This document shows positions 6,380-15,134 of a DNA stretch of 15,838 nt, piece by piece (the stretch's first letter is position 1; each line of letters starts with the position of its first letter). This DNA comes from Bacillota bacterium (lineage in GTDB: Bacteria; Bacillota; Sulfobacillia; Thermaerobacterales; RSA17). The notes under the pieces were generated by a model. It was given only the letters and a program-made list of their open reading frames with translations, did no database searches and was not told the origin of the DNA. The stretch lies in assembly GCA_017577485.1 (NCBI GenBank), contig PKRI01000043.1:1-15838 (forward strand), read 5' to 3'. A program made the position numbers and the translations under genes.

Positions 6380-7498
6380 ATGCTGCGCCACTGTCCCTGG
6401 TTGGCCGACAACGAGCCCCGGCCCGCGGGCAGCCCGGCCTGCACTGCGGCCGAGGAGGCCGTGTTCGCGGCCATGGACCGCCTGGGCCTGAATCCGGTCT
6501 TTCAGGAGGTGCCCTTCCTGGGCTGGAGAGCCCGCGCCGTGGAACTGACCGTCAACGGCCGGCCGGTCCCAGCCCGGGCCATGATCTGGAGTTCCCCGGT
6601 CAAGGTGTCGGGCCACCTGCGGTTCGCCGGCATCCGGCGGCTCATCGGCGTCTACGACTGGCCCTGTTTCGAACTGGTGGACGACGCCGGCCGGGTGCGG
6701 GCCGAGATCTACGGGCGGCAGGGAGGCCCGGCGGTTCCCCTGTGTAAGCTGTCACCGGTCTATCCGGTGCCCGGGGTCATTATCGGGTCCGACGACATGC
6801 AGCGCTTGATGGCCGCCGGCGGCGCCGCGCCGGCCGGTGCGGCCGCGGCTGGCGGAGGAAGGGGACCGGCGGCGGAACTGCGGCTGGAGGCCGAATTTCT
6901 CCCCAACGCCGTCGTGCGCAACGTGATCGGCACATGGGGTCCCGGCCCGGGTGAGATCCTGGTGGCCGCCCATCACGACACCATGTTCGAGTCCCCCGGG
7001 GCCAACGACAACGGCAGCGGCGTCGAGGCCATGCTGCGCCTGGCCGAGCGGGTAACTGCCGCGCCGGAACGCTACGGCTCCGTGCGCTGGCGATTCTGCT
7101 CCTTTGGGGGCGAGGAACTGATCCAGGTGGGATCAGAGTACTATGCCGCGGGCCGGGAGGCGGACGGCTCGCTGGCCGATATCCGGCTGGTCATCAACCT
7201 GGACTCAGTGGGCGTGGGGGAGTATTTCTGGCCGTGGGTCGACGCCGTCACCCGGCCCCTGCTGGAGGCGGCGCTGCCCGGCAGCCTGCCCTGGCGGGTG
7301 GAGATCCTGGAACCCCCGCTGGCTGGAGACCACTACCCGTTCCAGCGCCGCGGCGTTCCGGTGGCGATGCTGATCTTCTGGCCCGACGCCCACTATCACC
7401 TGCCTGGCGACCGGGCGGAGCACCTGGACGACGCCAAGATCGAAGCGGCGGTGGAAGTGGCCCTGGGCATGGCGAGGGAATTCCTGCGGCGGCCCTGA
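6380..7498 (+). CDS. M28-family zinc peptidase
   Basis: 372 residues; ATG at 6380 is preceded by AGGAGGA at good spacing. The catalytic M28 domain is in the second half: VAAHHDTMFESPGANDNGSG (His ~199, bridging Asp ~211), SFGGEELIQVGS (Glu 244/245), INLDSVGVG (Asp ~274) and DAHYHLPGD (His ~338/340). This order, H-D-EE-D-H, is the co-catalytic two-zinc site of the aminopeptidase Y/M28 families. The first ~180 residues hold a divergent N-terminal region with an Ala/Gly-rich stretch (about 150-170). No signal peptide is visible, so it is probably cytosolic. Placed between an ABC permease stub and a Gfo/Idh oxidoreductase, it may process what the lost transporter imported; that link is inference. 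Confidence 0.85.
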   Translation: MLRHCPWLADNEPRPAGSPACTAAEEAVFAAMDRLGLNPVFQEVPFLGWRARAVELTVNGRPVPARAMIWSSPVKVSGHLRFAGIRRLIGVYDWPCFELVDDAGRVRAEIYGRQGGPAVPLCKLSPVYPVPGVIIGSDDMQRLMAAGGAAPAGAAAAGGGRGPAAELRLEAEFLPNAVVRNVIGTWGPGPGEILVAAHHDTMFESPGANDNGSGVEAMLRLAERVTAAPERYGSVRWRFCSFGGEELIQVGSEYYAAGREADGSLADIRLVINLDSVGVGEYFWPWVDAVTRPLLEAALPGSLPWRVEILEPPLAGDHYPFQRRGVPVAMLIFWPDAHYHLPGDRAEHLDDAKIEAAVEVALGMAREFLRRP

Positions 7499-7519
7499 AC
7501 GGGTGAAGGAGCGACCGGC

Positions 7520-8824
<1,305 letters not shown>

Positions 8825-8849
8825 GGGCGGTGCGTCGACACCCTGGCCC

Positions 8850-9737
8850 TCATCCCGCGTCCACCAGTTCGATCTCGCCGGTCCGGTGCACGCGGTAGCC
8901 GGGCCGCCCGGCCAGGTGTGCCGCCAGGGCCTTGAGGGCCCGGTCCTTGGCCTTGGCTTCCAGGAGCACGTCGCAGTCCCGCCCCAGGGGGCGAAGGGCC
9001 GCCGCCAGCCGGTCGAAGTCCTCGGGCCGGATGCCGTCGGCGTGGTCCCGGGGCGACCCGGCCGACACCGGGCTGGAGAGGTGAAGCTTGGGCGTCCGCC
9101 CCGGCGGCCAGGTGGCCAGGGCGGCCTCCAGGGCGTGCGCCGGGTCGAAGGACACGTCGTCGTTTTCGACGGCCAGCAGCCGGCGCACCGCGGGTTCGAG
9201 GCGGGTCACGACGTCGACGAAGCGGTCCACGGCCCGGGCCGGGTCGGCACCGCGGGCGCCGATGTGGGTCACCAGCACCGCGTTGGCTCCAGGGCCCGCC
9301 AGCGCCTGCAGCAGCCTTGCCTGGTGGCGGACCTCGGCCAGCGACCGTTCCCGCACGCCAGGCGACGCGGAGTTGAGCACCACGAAGTGGTCCAGGTGGA
9401 CCGAAAGCCTCAGACCGCGCCGAAGGACCAACGCCCGGATCTGGGCCAGTTCCTGCTGGAGTTCCGCTTCCCAGTCCCAGCCCCACTCCGGATGGGTGGC
9501 GAACGGGATGAGGCGCGACGTCAACCGGTAGAGGGGTATGCCTTCGGCGGCGTTGTAGCGGAGGATGCGCAGGGTGGTGTGCAGGTTCTGGGCGGCCACC
9601 TGCCGGAGACGGTGCCGCCGGGCATCGTCGCCGGGCAGCGCCGCCAGGGTCTGGGCGCGAACGGTGCGGTTGGGCGACCCTTCGGGAACGTCCAGGGCGA
9701 TGGCGGCGTAACCCAGGCGGATGCGAACGGCGGTCAC
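8850..9737 (-). CDS. uvsE: UV-damage endonuclease UvsE (UVDE), with an internal deletion of metal-ligand segment
   Basis: 295 residues from GTG 9737. Strong UVDE features: IRLGYAAIALDVP, LRILRYNAAEGIPLYRLTSR, IPFATHP (H82), LSVHLDHFVVLNS (H114), LVTHIGARG (H158), LAVENDD (E191), TPKLHLSSP (K217, H219), RDHADGI (H232) and LLEAKAKD (E260). UVDE nicks 5' to UV photoproducts using a metal cluster. From memory of Thermus thermophilus UVDE (H69, H101, H143, E175, D200, H203, K229, H231, H244, E269) the spacing agrees except between E175 and K229: 54 residues there, 26 here. The segment with the D-x-x-H motif (usually FD-x-HH) is missing between HAL and EAALATW, at about nt 9128/9129. The frame is kept. 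The protein is probably inactive or altered, unless the sequence here lost bases in assembly. Confidence 0.85.
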   Translation of the reverse strand: MTAVRIRLGYAAIALDVPEGSPNRTVRAQTLAALPGDDARRHRLRQVAAQNLHTTLRILRYNAAEGIPLYRLTSRLIPFATHPEWGWDWEAELQQELAQIRALVLRRGLRLSVHLDHFVVLNSASPGVRERSLAEVRHQARLLQALAGPGANAVLVTHIGARGADPARAVDRFVDVVTRLEPAVRRLLAVENDDVSFDPAHALEAALATWPPGRTPKLHLSSPVSAGSPRDHADGIRPEDFDRLAAALRPLGRDCDVLLEAKAKDRALKALAAHLAGRPGYRVHRTGEIELVDAG

Positions 9738-9845
9738 CCCCGGGCATAACCTGTGCCGCAGCCGGCTTCTTCAGCCGCATCGGCCGGTGCTGCCGGCCCA
9801 CGGCGAGGCGGCGCGCGAGGGGCATGCTGAGCTGCCCCGGCGGCC

Positions 9846-9874
9846 TTGCCGGCCCGGCAGGGCGGCGGGACAAT
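9846..9874 (+). promoter_or_regulatory. Sigma-A-type promoter for the OsmC gene
   Basis: TTGCCG (9846-9851) and GACAAT (9869-9874) are separated by exactly 17 bases, a good fit to TTGACA-N17-TATAAT. The start codon ATG is at 9891, so the expected leader is only about 10 bases and is mostly the ribosome binding site GGGCGGGGGTG. Confidence 0.55.
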
Positions 9875-9890
9875 GGGCGGGGGTGACGAC

Positions 9891-10331
9891 ATGCGCACAG
9901 CACACGTGGTCTGGACCGGCCGGCAGGGCTTCACGGCCCACAACGGGCGGGGCCATCAGGTGACCATGGACGTGCCGGAACCCACCAGCGGCGACGCGGG
10001 CGCCACGCCCAAGGAGCTGGTGCTGATGGGGCTGGGCGGCTGCACCGGCATGGACGTGGTGTCGATCCTGCACAGGATGCGCCAACCCCTCGAGTCATTC
10101 GCCCTGGACCTGGAGTGCGAGGACGACCAGGAGCACCCGCGGGTCTTCCGCCGGGTGCACATCACCTACCGGTTGAACGGTCAGGGTCTCGATCCTGACC
10201 GCGCCTACCGCGCCGTCCAGTTGTCCATGGAGAAATACTGCGGGGTGAGCGCCATGATCGCCCACACCGCCCGCATCACCTGGACCGTGGAGGTCAACGG
10301 GAAGCCCTATACCGCAGCGCCGCAGTCCTGA
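9891..10331 (+). CDS. OsmC-family peroxiredoxin-like protein
   Basis: 146 residues. ATG 9891 is preferred because GGGCGGGGGTG ends 4 bases upstream and homology-like sequence begins at once (MRTAHVVWTGRQGFTAH); an in-frame ATG upstream at 9873 would overlap the -10 box. The family landmarks are TPKELVLMGLGGCTGMDVVS with C51, and MEKYCGVSAMIAHTA with C117, the two reactive cysteines of OsmC/YhfA-type thiol peroxidases that reduce organic hydroperoxides. The length is normal. It has its own promoter and is divergent from uvsE, a possible oxidative/UV stress pair, which is inference from position only. Confidence 0.88.
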   Translation: MRTAHVVWTGRQGFTAHNGRGHQVTMDVPEPTSGDAGATPKELVLMGLGGCTGMDVVSILHRMRQPLESFALDLECEDDQEHPRVFRRVHITYRLNGQGLDPDRAYRAVQLSMEKYCGVSAMIAHTARITWTVEVNGKPYTAAPQS

Positions 10332-10355
10332 GACCCCGGGAGCGGTGGCGAAGGC

Positions 10356-10381
10356 GGGGGCGCTGAACGGCCGGCGCCCCC
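10356..10381 (+). terminator. GC hairpin after the OsmC gene
   Basis: GGGGGCGC (10356-10363) pairs perfectly with GCGCCCCC (10374-10381) around a 10-base loop, 24 bases past the OsmC stop. No T-run follows on either strand, so terminator function is uncertain. Confidence 0.35.
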
Positions 10382-10434
10382 GCGCCGCGCTGCTTCGCAC
10401 TGCTTCACATGTAAACAGGAGGGCGGCGAAACAA

Positions 10435-10447
10435 TTTGGCGGCCAAA
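10435..10447. other. Short palindrome TTTGGCGGCCAAA in a lower-GC patch
   Basis: A 6-base perfect inverted repeat around a central G, in the lower-GC stretch (about 10388-10470) between the convergent OsmC and MBL genes. It is operator-like in form, but its position between two 3' ends does not suggest a promoter it could control. Confidence 0.3.
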
Positions 10448-10481
10448 CAGTTCAGGGATTGAGCTGTCCAGGCCCGCCGGT

Positions 10482-11126
10482 TCAGTCTGGGGTCCAGCCG
10501 TCCAGGAAGGGATTGAAGCGCTTCTCCTCACCAATGGTGGTGCTGGGGCCGTGGCCCGGCAGCACCGTCATGTCGTCGGGCAGGGTCAGCAGCTGCCGCT
10601 GGATGCTGGCCAGCAGCAAGGCGTGGTCGCCGCCGGGGAGGTCCGTGCGGCCGATGGACCGGTAAAACAGCGTGTCCCCGGAAAAGCAGAGACTGTCCAG
10701 GATCAGGCTCACCCCGCCCGGCGAGTGGCCGGGGGTGTGACGGATCTCGATCCGCTTCCCGGCGAAGGTGAGGCTGCCGCCGGGCTCCAGGTTCCCGTCG
10801 GGGGGCGGGGCGGTGACCAGCCCGACGAATTCGGCCCAGCGGGCGGAGCCGTTCAGGCGGGGGTCGGACAGCCAGTCCGCTTCGGCCTCGTGGATCAGGA
10901 CCGGAGCCCCGGTGCGCTCCCGCAGGGGGCCCACGGCGCCGATGTGGTCGAAGTGGGCGTGGGTCAGGACGATGGCCTGGACCTGGAGGCCCTCGATCTG
11001 CTCCCACAGCCAGGGGTCGGGAGCGCCGGGGTCGATGACCAGAGCCTGCTTGCGGTCGGGCTCCACGAGGATGTAGCAGTTGGCCTGCAGCGGTCCCAGC
11101 GGTCGTCCGTGAAGTTCCAGCGCCAT
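10482..11126 (-). CDS. MBL-fold metallo-hydrolase (glyoxalase II/YcbL-like)
   Basis: 214 residues. ATG 11126 is chosen because GGGAGG lies 7 bases upstream and the family N-terminus begins there (LGPLQANCYILVEPD, then ALVIDPGA). Metal-binding motifs are THAHFDHIGA (55-64; H55, H57, D59, H60-61), HTPGHSPGGV (H134), CFSGDTLF (D151) and LPGHGPSTTIGEEKRFNPFL (H192). This set is that of the small glyoxalase II-like group (YcbL/GloB family), which hydrolyse thioesters such as S-lactoylglutathione or bacillithiol conjugates; the actual substrate is not determined by the sequence. The gene is convergent with osmC and divergent from ubiB. Confidence 0.85.
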   Translation of the reverse strand: MALELHGRPLGPLQANCYILVEPDRKQALVIDPGAPDPWLWEQIEGLQVQAIVLTHAHFDHIGAVGPLRERTGAPVLIHEAEADWLSDPRLNGSARWAEFVGLVTAPPPDGNLEPGGSLTFAGKRIEIRHTPGHSPGGVSLILDSLCFSGDTLFYRSIGRTDLPGGDHALLLASIQRQLLTLPDDMTVLPGHGPSTTIGEEKRFNPFLDGWTPD

Positions 11127-11146
11127 GATCACGCCTCCCGTGCACC

Positions 11147-11152
11147 AGTTTA
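11147..11152 (-). promoter_or_regulatory. Possible -10 box for the MBL-fold gene
   Basis: TAAACT on the minus strand, 20 bases before the ATG at 11126, in the GC-rich divergent interval with ubiB. Only a poor -35 match (TTCGGC at about 16 bases) is visible. Confidence 0.35.
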
Positions 11153-11308
11153 ACGCCGCCGCCCGGAGCCGAAGGGGTGCGGGCCACGCACGGCGCCCGC
11201 GCCGCGTCCCGGGCGGCGGCACAGGGGGAACGGGGTGTGCGGCGCCGTCCGTGATCGCGGTACGTGGCGGATGGCGGTAATCTGAAGGATAAGAACCGGA
11301 GGGCTGCC

Positions 11309-12970
11309 GTGCGGCTGCACCTGCTTCGACGTTACCGCCAGATCGCAGGGGTTCTGGCCCGGCACGGCCTGGGCGCCGTGGCCGCAGGCATCGGCCTGCC
11401 CCGGCCCGGCGGCCCCGCGGCGGAACCGGCGGACCTGGACCGGGACCCCCGCCGCCTGGGCCTGCGCCTGCGCCGGGCGCTGGAGGACCTTGGGCCCACG
11501 TTCGTCAAGCTGGGCCAGGTCCTCAGCACCCGCGCCGACCTGCTGCCGCCGGGGATCATCCGCGAGTTGAGCCGCCTGCAGGACCAGGTGGCGCCCTTCC
11601 CCTTCGCGGAAGCCGAGGCCGAGATCCAGCGGGAACTGGGCCGGCCCATTCAGGAGGTCTTCGCCCACCTGGACCCGGAGCCGCTGGCGGCGGCCAGCAT
11701 CGGCCAGGTCCACGCCGCCCGGCTGCTGGACGGCAGCGAGGTGGTGGTGAAGGTCCAGCGCCCCGGCGCCCGCGCCCTGATCGAGGCCGACCTGGAGGTG
11801 CTGCGCGGCCTGGCCGAGCTGGCCGAGCGGCGCGGTCCCTGGGCCGGGTTGTACCCCTTCCGGGAACTGGCCGACGAGGTGGCCCGCACCCTGCTGGCGG
11901 AGCTGGACTACGAGCGCGAGGCCGAGAACGCCGAGCGCCTGGGCGACCTGCTCAGCGGCCATCGCTACCTGCGGGTGCCCCGCGTGGCGGTGGAGTGGTG
12001 CTCGCCGCGGCTGCTGGTTCTGGAACGGCTGCACGGCACCAAGCTGTCCCAGGTGCTGGACGAGCCGGGCGGCGCCGTGGACCGCAGGGCCGTGGCCCGG
12101 CAGGTGGCGGCGGGTACCCTGGAGCAGATCCTGATTCACGGCTTCTTCCACGCCGACCCCCACCCGGGCAACCTGCTGCTGCTGCCTGACGGGCGCATCG
12201 GCCTGCTGGACTTCGGCATCGTGGGGGCGCTGTCCGAGGCGGACCTGGCCCGCCTGCGCCGCGTGGTGCTGGCGCTGGTCCGCCGGGACGGCGAGGCGGC
12301 CGCGGCGGCGGTGATGAGCCTGGTGCAGGTGTCTCCCGACACCGACGTGCAGGCCCTGCGGCGGGACCTGGACGAGGCTCGCCGGCGCGTGGTCCGGCGC
12401 AGCCTGCGCCACGTGGACGTGGCCGAGGTGGTGGGCATCGGCTTCGACATCCTGCGCCGGCACCGGGTGCGGGTGCCGCCCGACCTGTCGCTTGTGGGCA
12501 AGACTCTGATCACCCTGGAAGGCGTGGTTTCCAGGCTGGACCCCGACGCCTCGGTCATCGAACTGGCGGAGCCGGTGGCCCGGGAGTTGATCCGGCTCCA
12601 GCTGCGGCCGGGGGAGGTGCTGCGCCAGTTCCGGGAGTGGACCGACCTCTACGGCGCACCGCTGGCGGAGTTGCCGGGCCTGCTGCGGGACCTGTCGGCC
12701 GCCGTGCGGTCAGGACGCCCCCTGCTGCGGGTGAGCCTGGACCATGACGACCGGCCGCACCGGGACCTGAGCCGCCTCGCCAACCGGTTGGCGTTCAGCA
12801 TCCTGCTGCTGGCCCTGAGCATCCTGCTGGGATCGGTCATGCTGGCCCAGGCCCTGTCGGGACGGGCCGACCCCAACCTGGGGTCCCTGCTGGTCCATGC
12901 GGGTGCCGTGGTGGTGGCGGGGGCGGTCCTCCTGCTGCTGGGGGCCATCTACCGCTCGGGCCGGCTGTAG
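11309..12970 (+). CDS. UbiB/ABC1-family atypical kinase (ADCK-like)
   Basis: 553 residues from GTG 11309, supported by GGAGGG 5 bases upstream and by the usual N-terminus LLRRYRQIAGVLARHGLG. Family motifs in order: the KxGQ signature FVKLGQVLSTRADLLPP (about 65-81), the alanine-rich loop LAAASIGQVHAA (126-137), nucleotide-binding VVVKVQRPG (K148), ELDYEREAENA (198-208), catalytic FFHADPHPGNLLLLPDG (279-295; D283, N288) and LLDFG (D301). Two C-terminal membrane helices lie at about 494-513 and 525-547. These proteins bind or hydrolyse ATP and support isoprenoid quinone or other membrane lipid metabolism; no quinone genes are nearby, so the partner pathway is unknown. Length and motifs are normal. 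A GC hairpin (12970-12991) overlaps the stop. Confidence 0.9.
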   Translation: MRLHLLRRYRQIAGVLARHGLGAVAAGIGLPRPGGPAAEPADLDRDPRRLGLRLRRALEDLGPTFVKLGQVLSTRADLLPPGIIRELSRLQDQVAPFPFAEAEAEIQRELGRPIQEVFAHLDPEPLAAASIGQVHAARLLDGSEVVVKVQRPGARALIEADLEVLRGLAELAERRGPWAGLYPFRELADEVARTLLAELDYEREAENAERLGDLLSGHRYLRVPRVAVEWCSPRLLVLERLHGTKLSQVLDEPGGAVDRRAVARQVAAGTLEQILIHGFFHADPHPGNLLLLPDGRIGLLDFGIVGALSEADLARLRRVVLALVRRDGEAAAAAVMSLVQVSPDTDVQALRRDLDEARRRVVRRSLRHVDVAEVVGIGFDILRRHRVRVPPDLSLVGKTLITLEGVVSRLDPDASVIELAEPVARELIRLQLRPGEVLRQFREWTDLYGAPLAELPGLLRDLSAAVRSGRPLLRVSLDHDDRPHRDLSRLANRLAFSILLLALSILLGSVMLAQALSGRADPNLGSLLVHAGAVVVAGAVLLLLGAIYRSGRL

Positions 12971-12991
12971 GCCCGGCGGGCGCCGCCGGCC
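12970..12991 (+). terminator. GC hairpin at the end of the UbiB-like gene
   Basis: GGCC plus GGCGG pair with CCGCC plus GGCC around a GCG loop, with one bulged C. It starts on the last base of the UbiB stop codon. There is no T-run downstream, so it may only be a weak terminator. Confidence 0.35.
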
Positions 12992-12993
12992 GC

Positions 12994-13020
12994 ACCCCAT
13001 GCCCCGGCCCTGGATGGGGT
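12994..13020. promoter_or_regulatory. Operator-like inverted repeat upstream of the second M42 peptidase
   Basis: ACCCCAT (12994-13000) and ATGGGGT (13014-13020) are perfect 7-base inverted copies 13 bases apart. The right arm overlaps a -10-like TAGGAT (13020-13025), 19 bases before the ATG at 13044. That position would suit a repressor site. No convincing -35 box is visible. Confidence 0.35.
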
Positions 13021-13043
13021 AGGATTGGGCGGGGGTGTCATCC

Positions 13044-14114
13044 ATGGAAAGTTCATCGCTGGCCTTTCTCCAGCGCCTTCTCGACACCATCAGCCCTTCG
13101 GGCTACGAAGACGAGGCGGCCAGGGTCATCAAGGAAGAGGCGGGCCGCTTCGCCGACGAGGTCAGCGTCGACGTCCACGGCAACGTCCACGTGGTGGTCA
13201 ACCGGGGAGCGGGCCCGCGGGTCATGCTGGCCGGCCACATGGACGAGATCGGCCTGCAGATCACCCACATCGACGACGACGGGTTCCTGCGCTTCACCGC
13301 CATCGGCGGCTGGGACCCACAGATCCTCCAGGGGCAGCGGGTATGGATCCGCACCGCCGCGGGCCGCATCACCGGCGTGGTGGGGAAGAAGGCCATCCAC
13401 CTGCTCAAGGAGGACGCCCGCAAGAAGGTCGTCCAGATCGAGGACATGTGGATCGACATCGGCGCCGCCGGCCGTGAGGATGCCGTGGCCCGCGGCGTGG
13501 CGGTGGGCGACTGTGCCGTCATCGCCCAGGGATTCCAAATGCTTGGGCCGGACCTGGCGGTGGCCCGCGGCATGGACAACCGCTGCGGCGCCTGGGTCGT
13601 GATCGAAGCCGCCCGCCTGGCGGCGCGGATGGGCGCCAGGGCCGAGATCCATGCCGTGGCCACCGTGCAGGAAGAGATCGGGCTGCGGGGCGCGGTCACC
13701 AGCGCCTACCGGGTCCAGCCCGTGGCGGCGGTGGCGGTGGATGTGACTCATGCCACCGATTATCCCGGCATGAAGGACGAGCGGGACCGCCGCGGCCGCA
13801 TCGCCCTGGGGCGGGGGCCGGTGGTGGCCAGGGGGCCCAACATCAACCCACGGCTGTTCGATCTGATCATGACGGCGGCCGGCGAGGCCGGCGTCAGCGT
13901 GCAGGTGGAAGCCGAGCCCCGGGGCACCGGCACCGACGCCAACGCCATCCAGCTGGCGCGGGGGGGCGTGGCCGCCGGCCTGATCTCGGTGCCCAACCGC
14001 TACATGCACACGCCGGTGGAGGTCGTCAGCCTGGCCGACCTGGAGGCTTGCGCGGTGCTGCTGGCCGAGACGCTGCGGCGCATCGACGAGTCCACGTCGT
14101 TCGTACCCTGGTGA
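13044..14114 (+). CDS. M42-family aminopeptidase
   Basis: 356 residues, normal family length. ATG 13044 is chosen over the in-frame GTG at 13035 because GGGCGGGGGTG lies 6 bases before it. Metal ligands and motifs: LAGHMDEIGLQ (H65, D67), IGGWDPQ, RGMDNRCGAW (D178), VATVQEEIGLRGA (E210, E211), VAVDVTHATDYPGM (D233), GTGTDANAIQ and RYMHTPVE (H322). All residues of the two-metal site of M42 (TET/PepA/FrvX) peptidases are present. These cytosolic oligomers trim N-terminal residues from short peptides. It shares the fold with the M42-HTH gene at 2807 but lacks any C-terminal extension; the -10-like TAGGAT and inverted repeat upstream suggest separate transcription. Confidence 0.92.
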   Translation: MESSSLAFLQRLLDTISPSGYEDEAARVIKEEAGRFADEVSVDVHGNVHVVVNRGAGPRVMLAGHMDEIGLQITHIDDDGFLRFTAIGGWDPQILQGQRVWIRTAAGRITGVVGKKAIHLLKEDARKKVVQIEDMWIDIGAAGREDAVARGVAVGDCAVIAQGFQMLGPDLAVARGMDNRCGAWVVIEAARLAARMGARAEIHAVATVQEEIGLRGAVTSAYRVQPVAAVAVDVTHATDYPGMKDERDRRGRIALGRGPVVARGPNINPRLFDLIMTAAGEAGVSVQVEAEPRGTGTDANAIQLARGGVAAGLISVPNRYMHTPVEVVSLADLEACAVLLAETLRRIDESTSFVPW

Positions 14115-14142
14115 CCGTCCCCGGGGACGCCTGCGTTGCGGA

Positions 14143-14169
14143 GCCGGGCGGGTGACGGGCCCGCCCGGC
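14143..14169. terminator. Perfect 10-bp hairpin between convergent M42 and ribU genes
   Basis: GCCGGGCGGG and CCCGCCCGGC pair perfectly around a 7-base loop, lying between the two facing stop codons. It could serve both strands, but neither side has a T-run. Confidence 0.45.
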
Positions 14170-14173
14170 CGCC

Positions 14174-14773
14174 TCAGGCGCGGCGCCGGCCCGGGGTGCC
14201 GCCGTCGCTGGCGGCCGGTTCCGCCAGCACGCCCCAACGTTCCAGGAAGACCACCCTGACCCGCTTGTAGAGGACGAAGGTCACGGCGCCGGTGGCCGTC
14301 ACCTTGAACAGGTTGAAGGGGATGATGGCCGACCAGATCATGGGCCCCGCCGCTTCCGGCGGGATGCCCCAGAGGGGCAGGAACACGAAGCGGTTGGCCA
14401 CGGCCATGACGGTGGTCACGGCCAGGCCGGCCAGGACCAGGGAGGCCACGGCCCCCCGGCGGGTCCGGCGGCGCCAGTAGATGGCCGCCGCCGTCAGGAC
14501 CCACGTGCCGCCGGCCAGCAGGTTGGCCGCCAGGCCCACCGGCGTGCCGCCGCGCAGCAGCGCGAACAGGACTTCCTTGCCGGCTTCCACCGCCAGGCCC
14601 GGGATGGGGCCGAGGGCGAAGCCCACCACCAGGGCGGGGAAGTCGCCCAGGTCGTACTTGAGGAAGGGCGGGAGGAAGGGCAGGGGGATCTCCAGGTACA
14701 TCAGGGAGGCGGCCAGGGCGGTCATCACGCCCATCCAGGCCAGCTGCCGCAGGCTTACGCGCCTGCTTTCCAC
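14174..14773 (-). CDS. ribU: Riboflavin ECF transporter substrate-binding S component
   Basis: 199 residues from GTG 14773; GAGGAG lies about 10 bases upstream. About five to six hydrophobic segments cover residues 10-175. The segment PFLPPFLKYDLGDFPALVVG (32-51) is the RibU signature for flavin binding, followed by PGLAVEAGKEVLFALL (58-73) and NRFVFLPLWGIPPEA further on. RibU binds riboflavin at the membrane and delivers it through the shared ECF energy module (EcfT plus two ATPases), which is not in this window. The gene sits directly behind an FMN riboswitch and an intrinsic terminator, which fixes its substrate class with good confidence. A polar Arg/Gly-rich tail closes the protein. Confidence 0.9.
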   Translation of the reverse strand: MESRRVSLRQLAWMGVMTALAASLMYLEIPLPFLPPFLKYDLGDFPALVVGFALGPIPGLAVEAGKEVLFALLRGGTPVGLAANLLAGGTWVLTAAAIYWRRRTRRGAVASLVLAGLAVTTVMAVANRFVFLPLWGIPPEAAGPMIWSAIIPFNLFKVTATGAVTFVLYKRVRVVFLERWGVLAEPAASDGGTPGRRRA

Positions 14774-14834
14774 GGTTCATCCACTCCTCGCCGGCCGGTG
14801 CGCCGCGCCGGCGGTGCCGCGGGACGGCACCGCG

Positions 14835-14862
14835 AAAAAACCGCATGCTCCGGGGCATGCGG
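14835..14862 (-). terminator. Intrinsic terminator of the FMN riboswitch
   Basis: On the minus strand a perfect 8-bp stem (CCGCATGC/GCATGCGG) with loop CCCGGA is followed at once by six T. It lies 54 bases after the aptamer and 62 bases before the ribU start, as expected for an FMN-dependent transcription-termination switch. Confidence 0.88.
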
Positions 14863-14915
14863 CGGCGGACGCACGGCGAGCGCCGGCGAAAAGCGGCAGC
14901 GCGCGCTGGCGGTTC

Positions 14916-15134
<219 letters not shown>

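Noticed and set aside
5373..6491. Plus-strand 370-codon frame antisense to the aminotransferase
   Set aside because: Rich in His/Gln/Gly with no motifs, and it also crosses the ~6140 junction; a shadow of the aminotransferase.
10411..10470. Possible small gene after AGGAGGG at 10417
   Set aside because: Only a TTG start is in range and the frame ends after eight codons.
11264..11308. Upstream start for the UbiB-like protein
   Set aside because: The in-frame GTG at 11264 precedes the ribosome binding site GGAGGG and would add residues without family similarity; the GTG at 11309 fits better.
13053..14858. Long minus-strand frame across the second M42 gene and ribU
   Set aside because: No family motifs; it is antisense to M42 and in a wrong frame of ribU, whose correct frame has clear membrane segments and the RibU signature.
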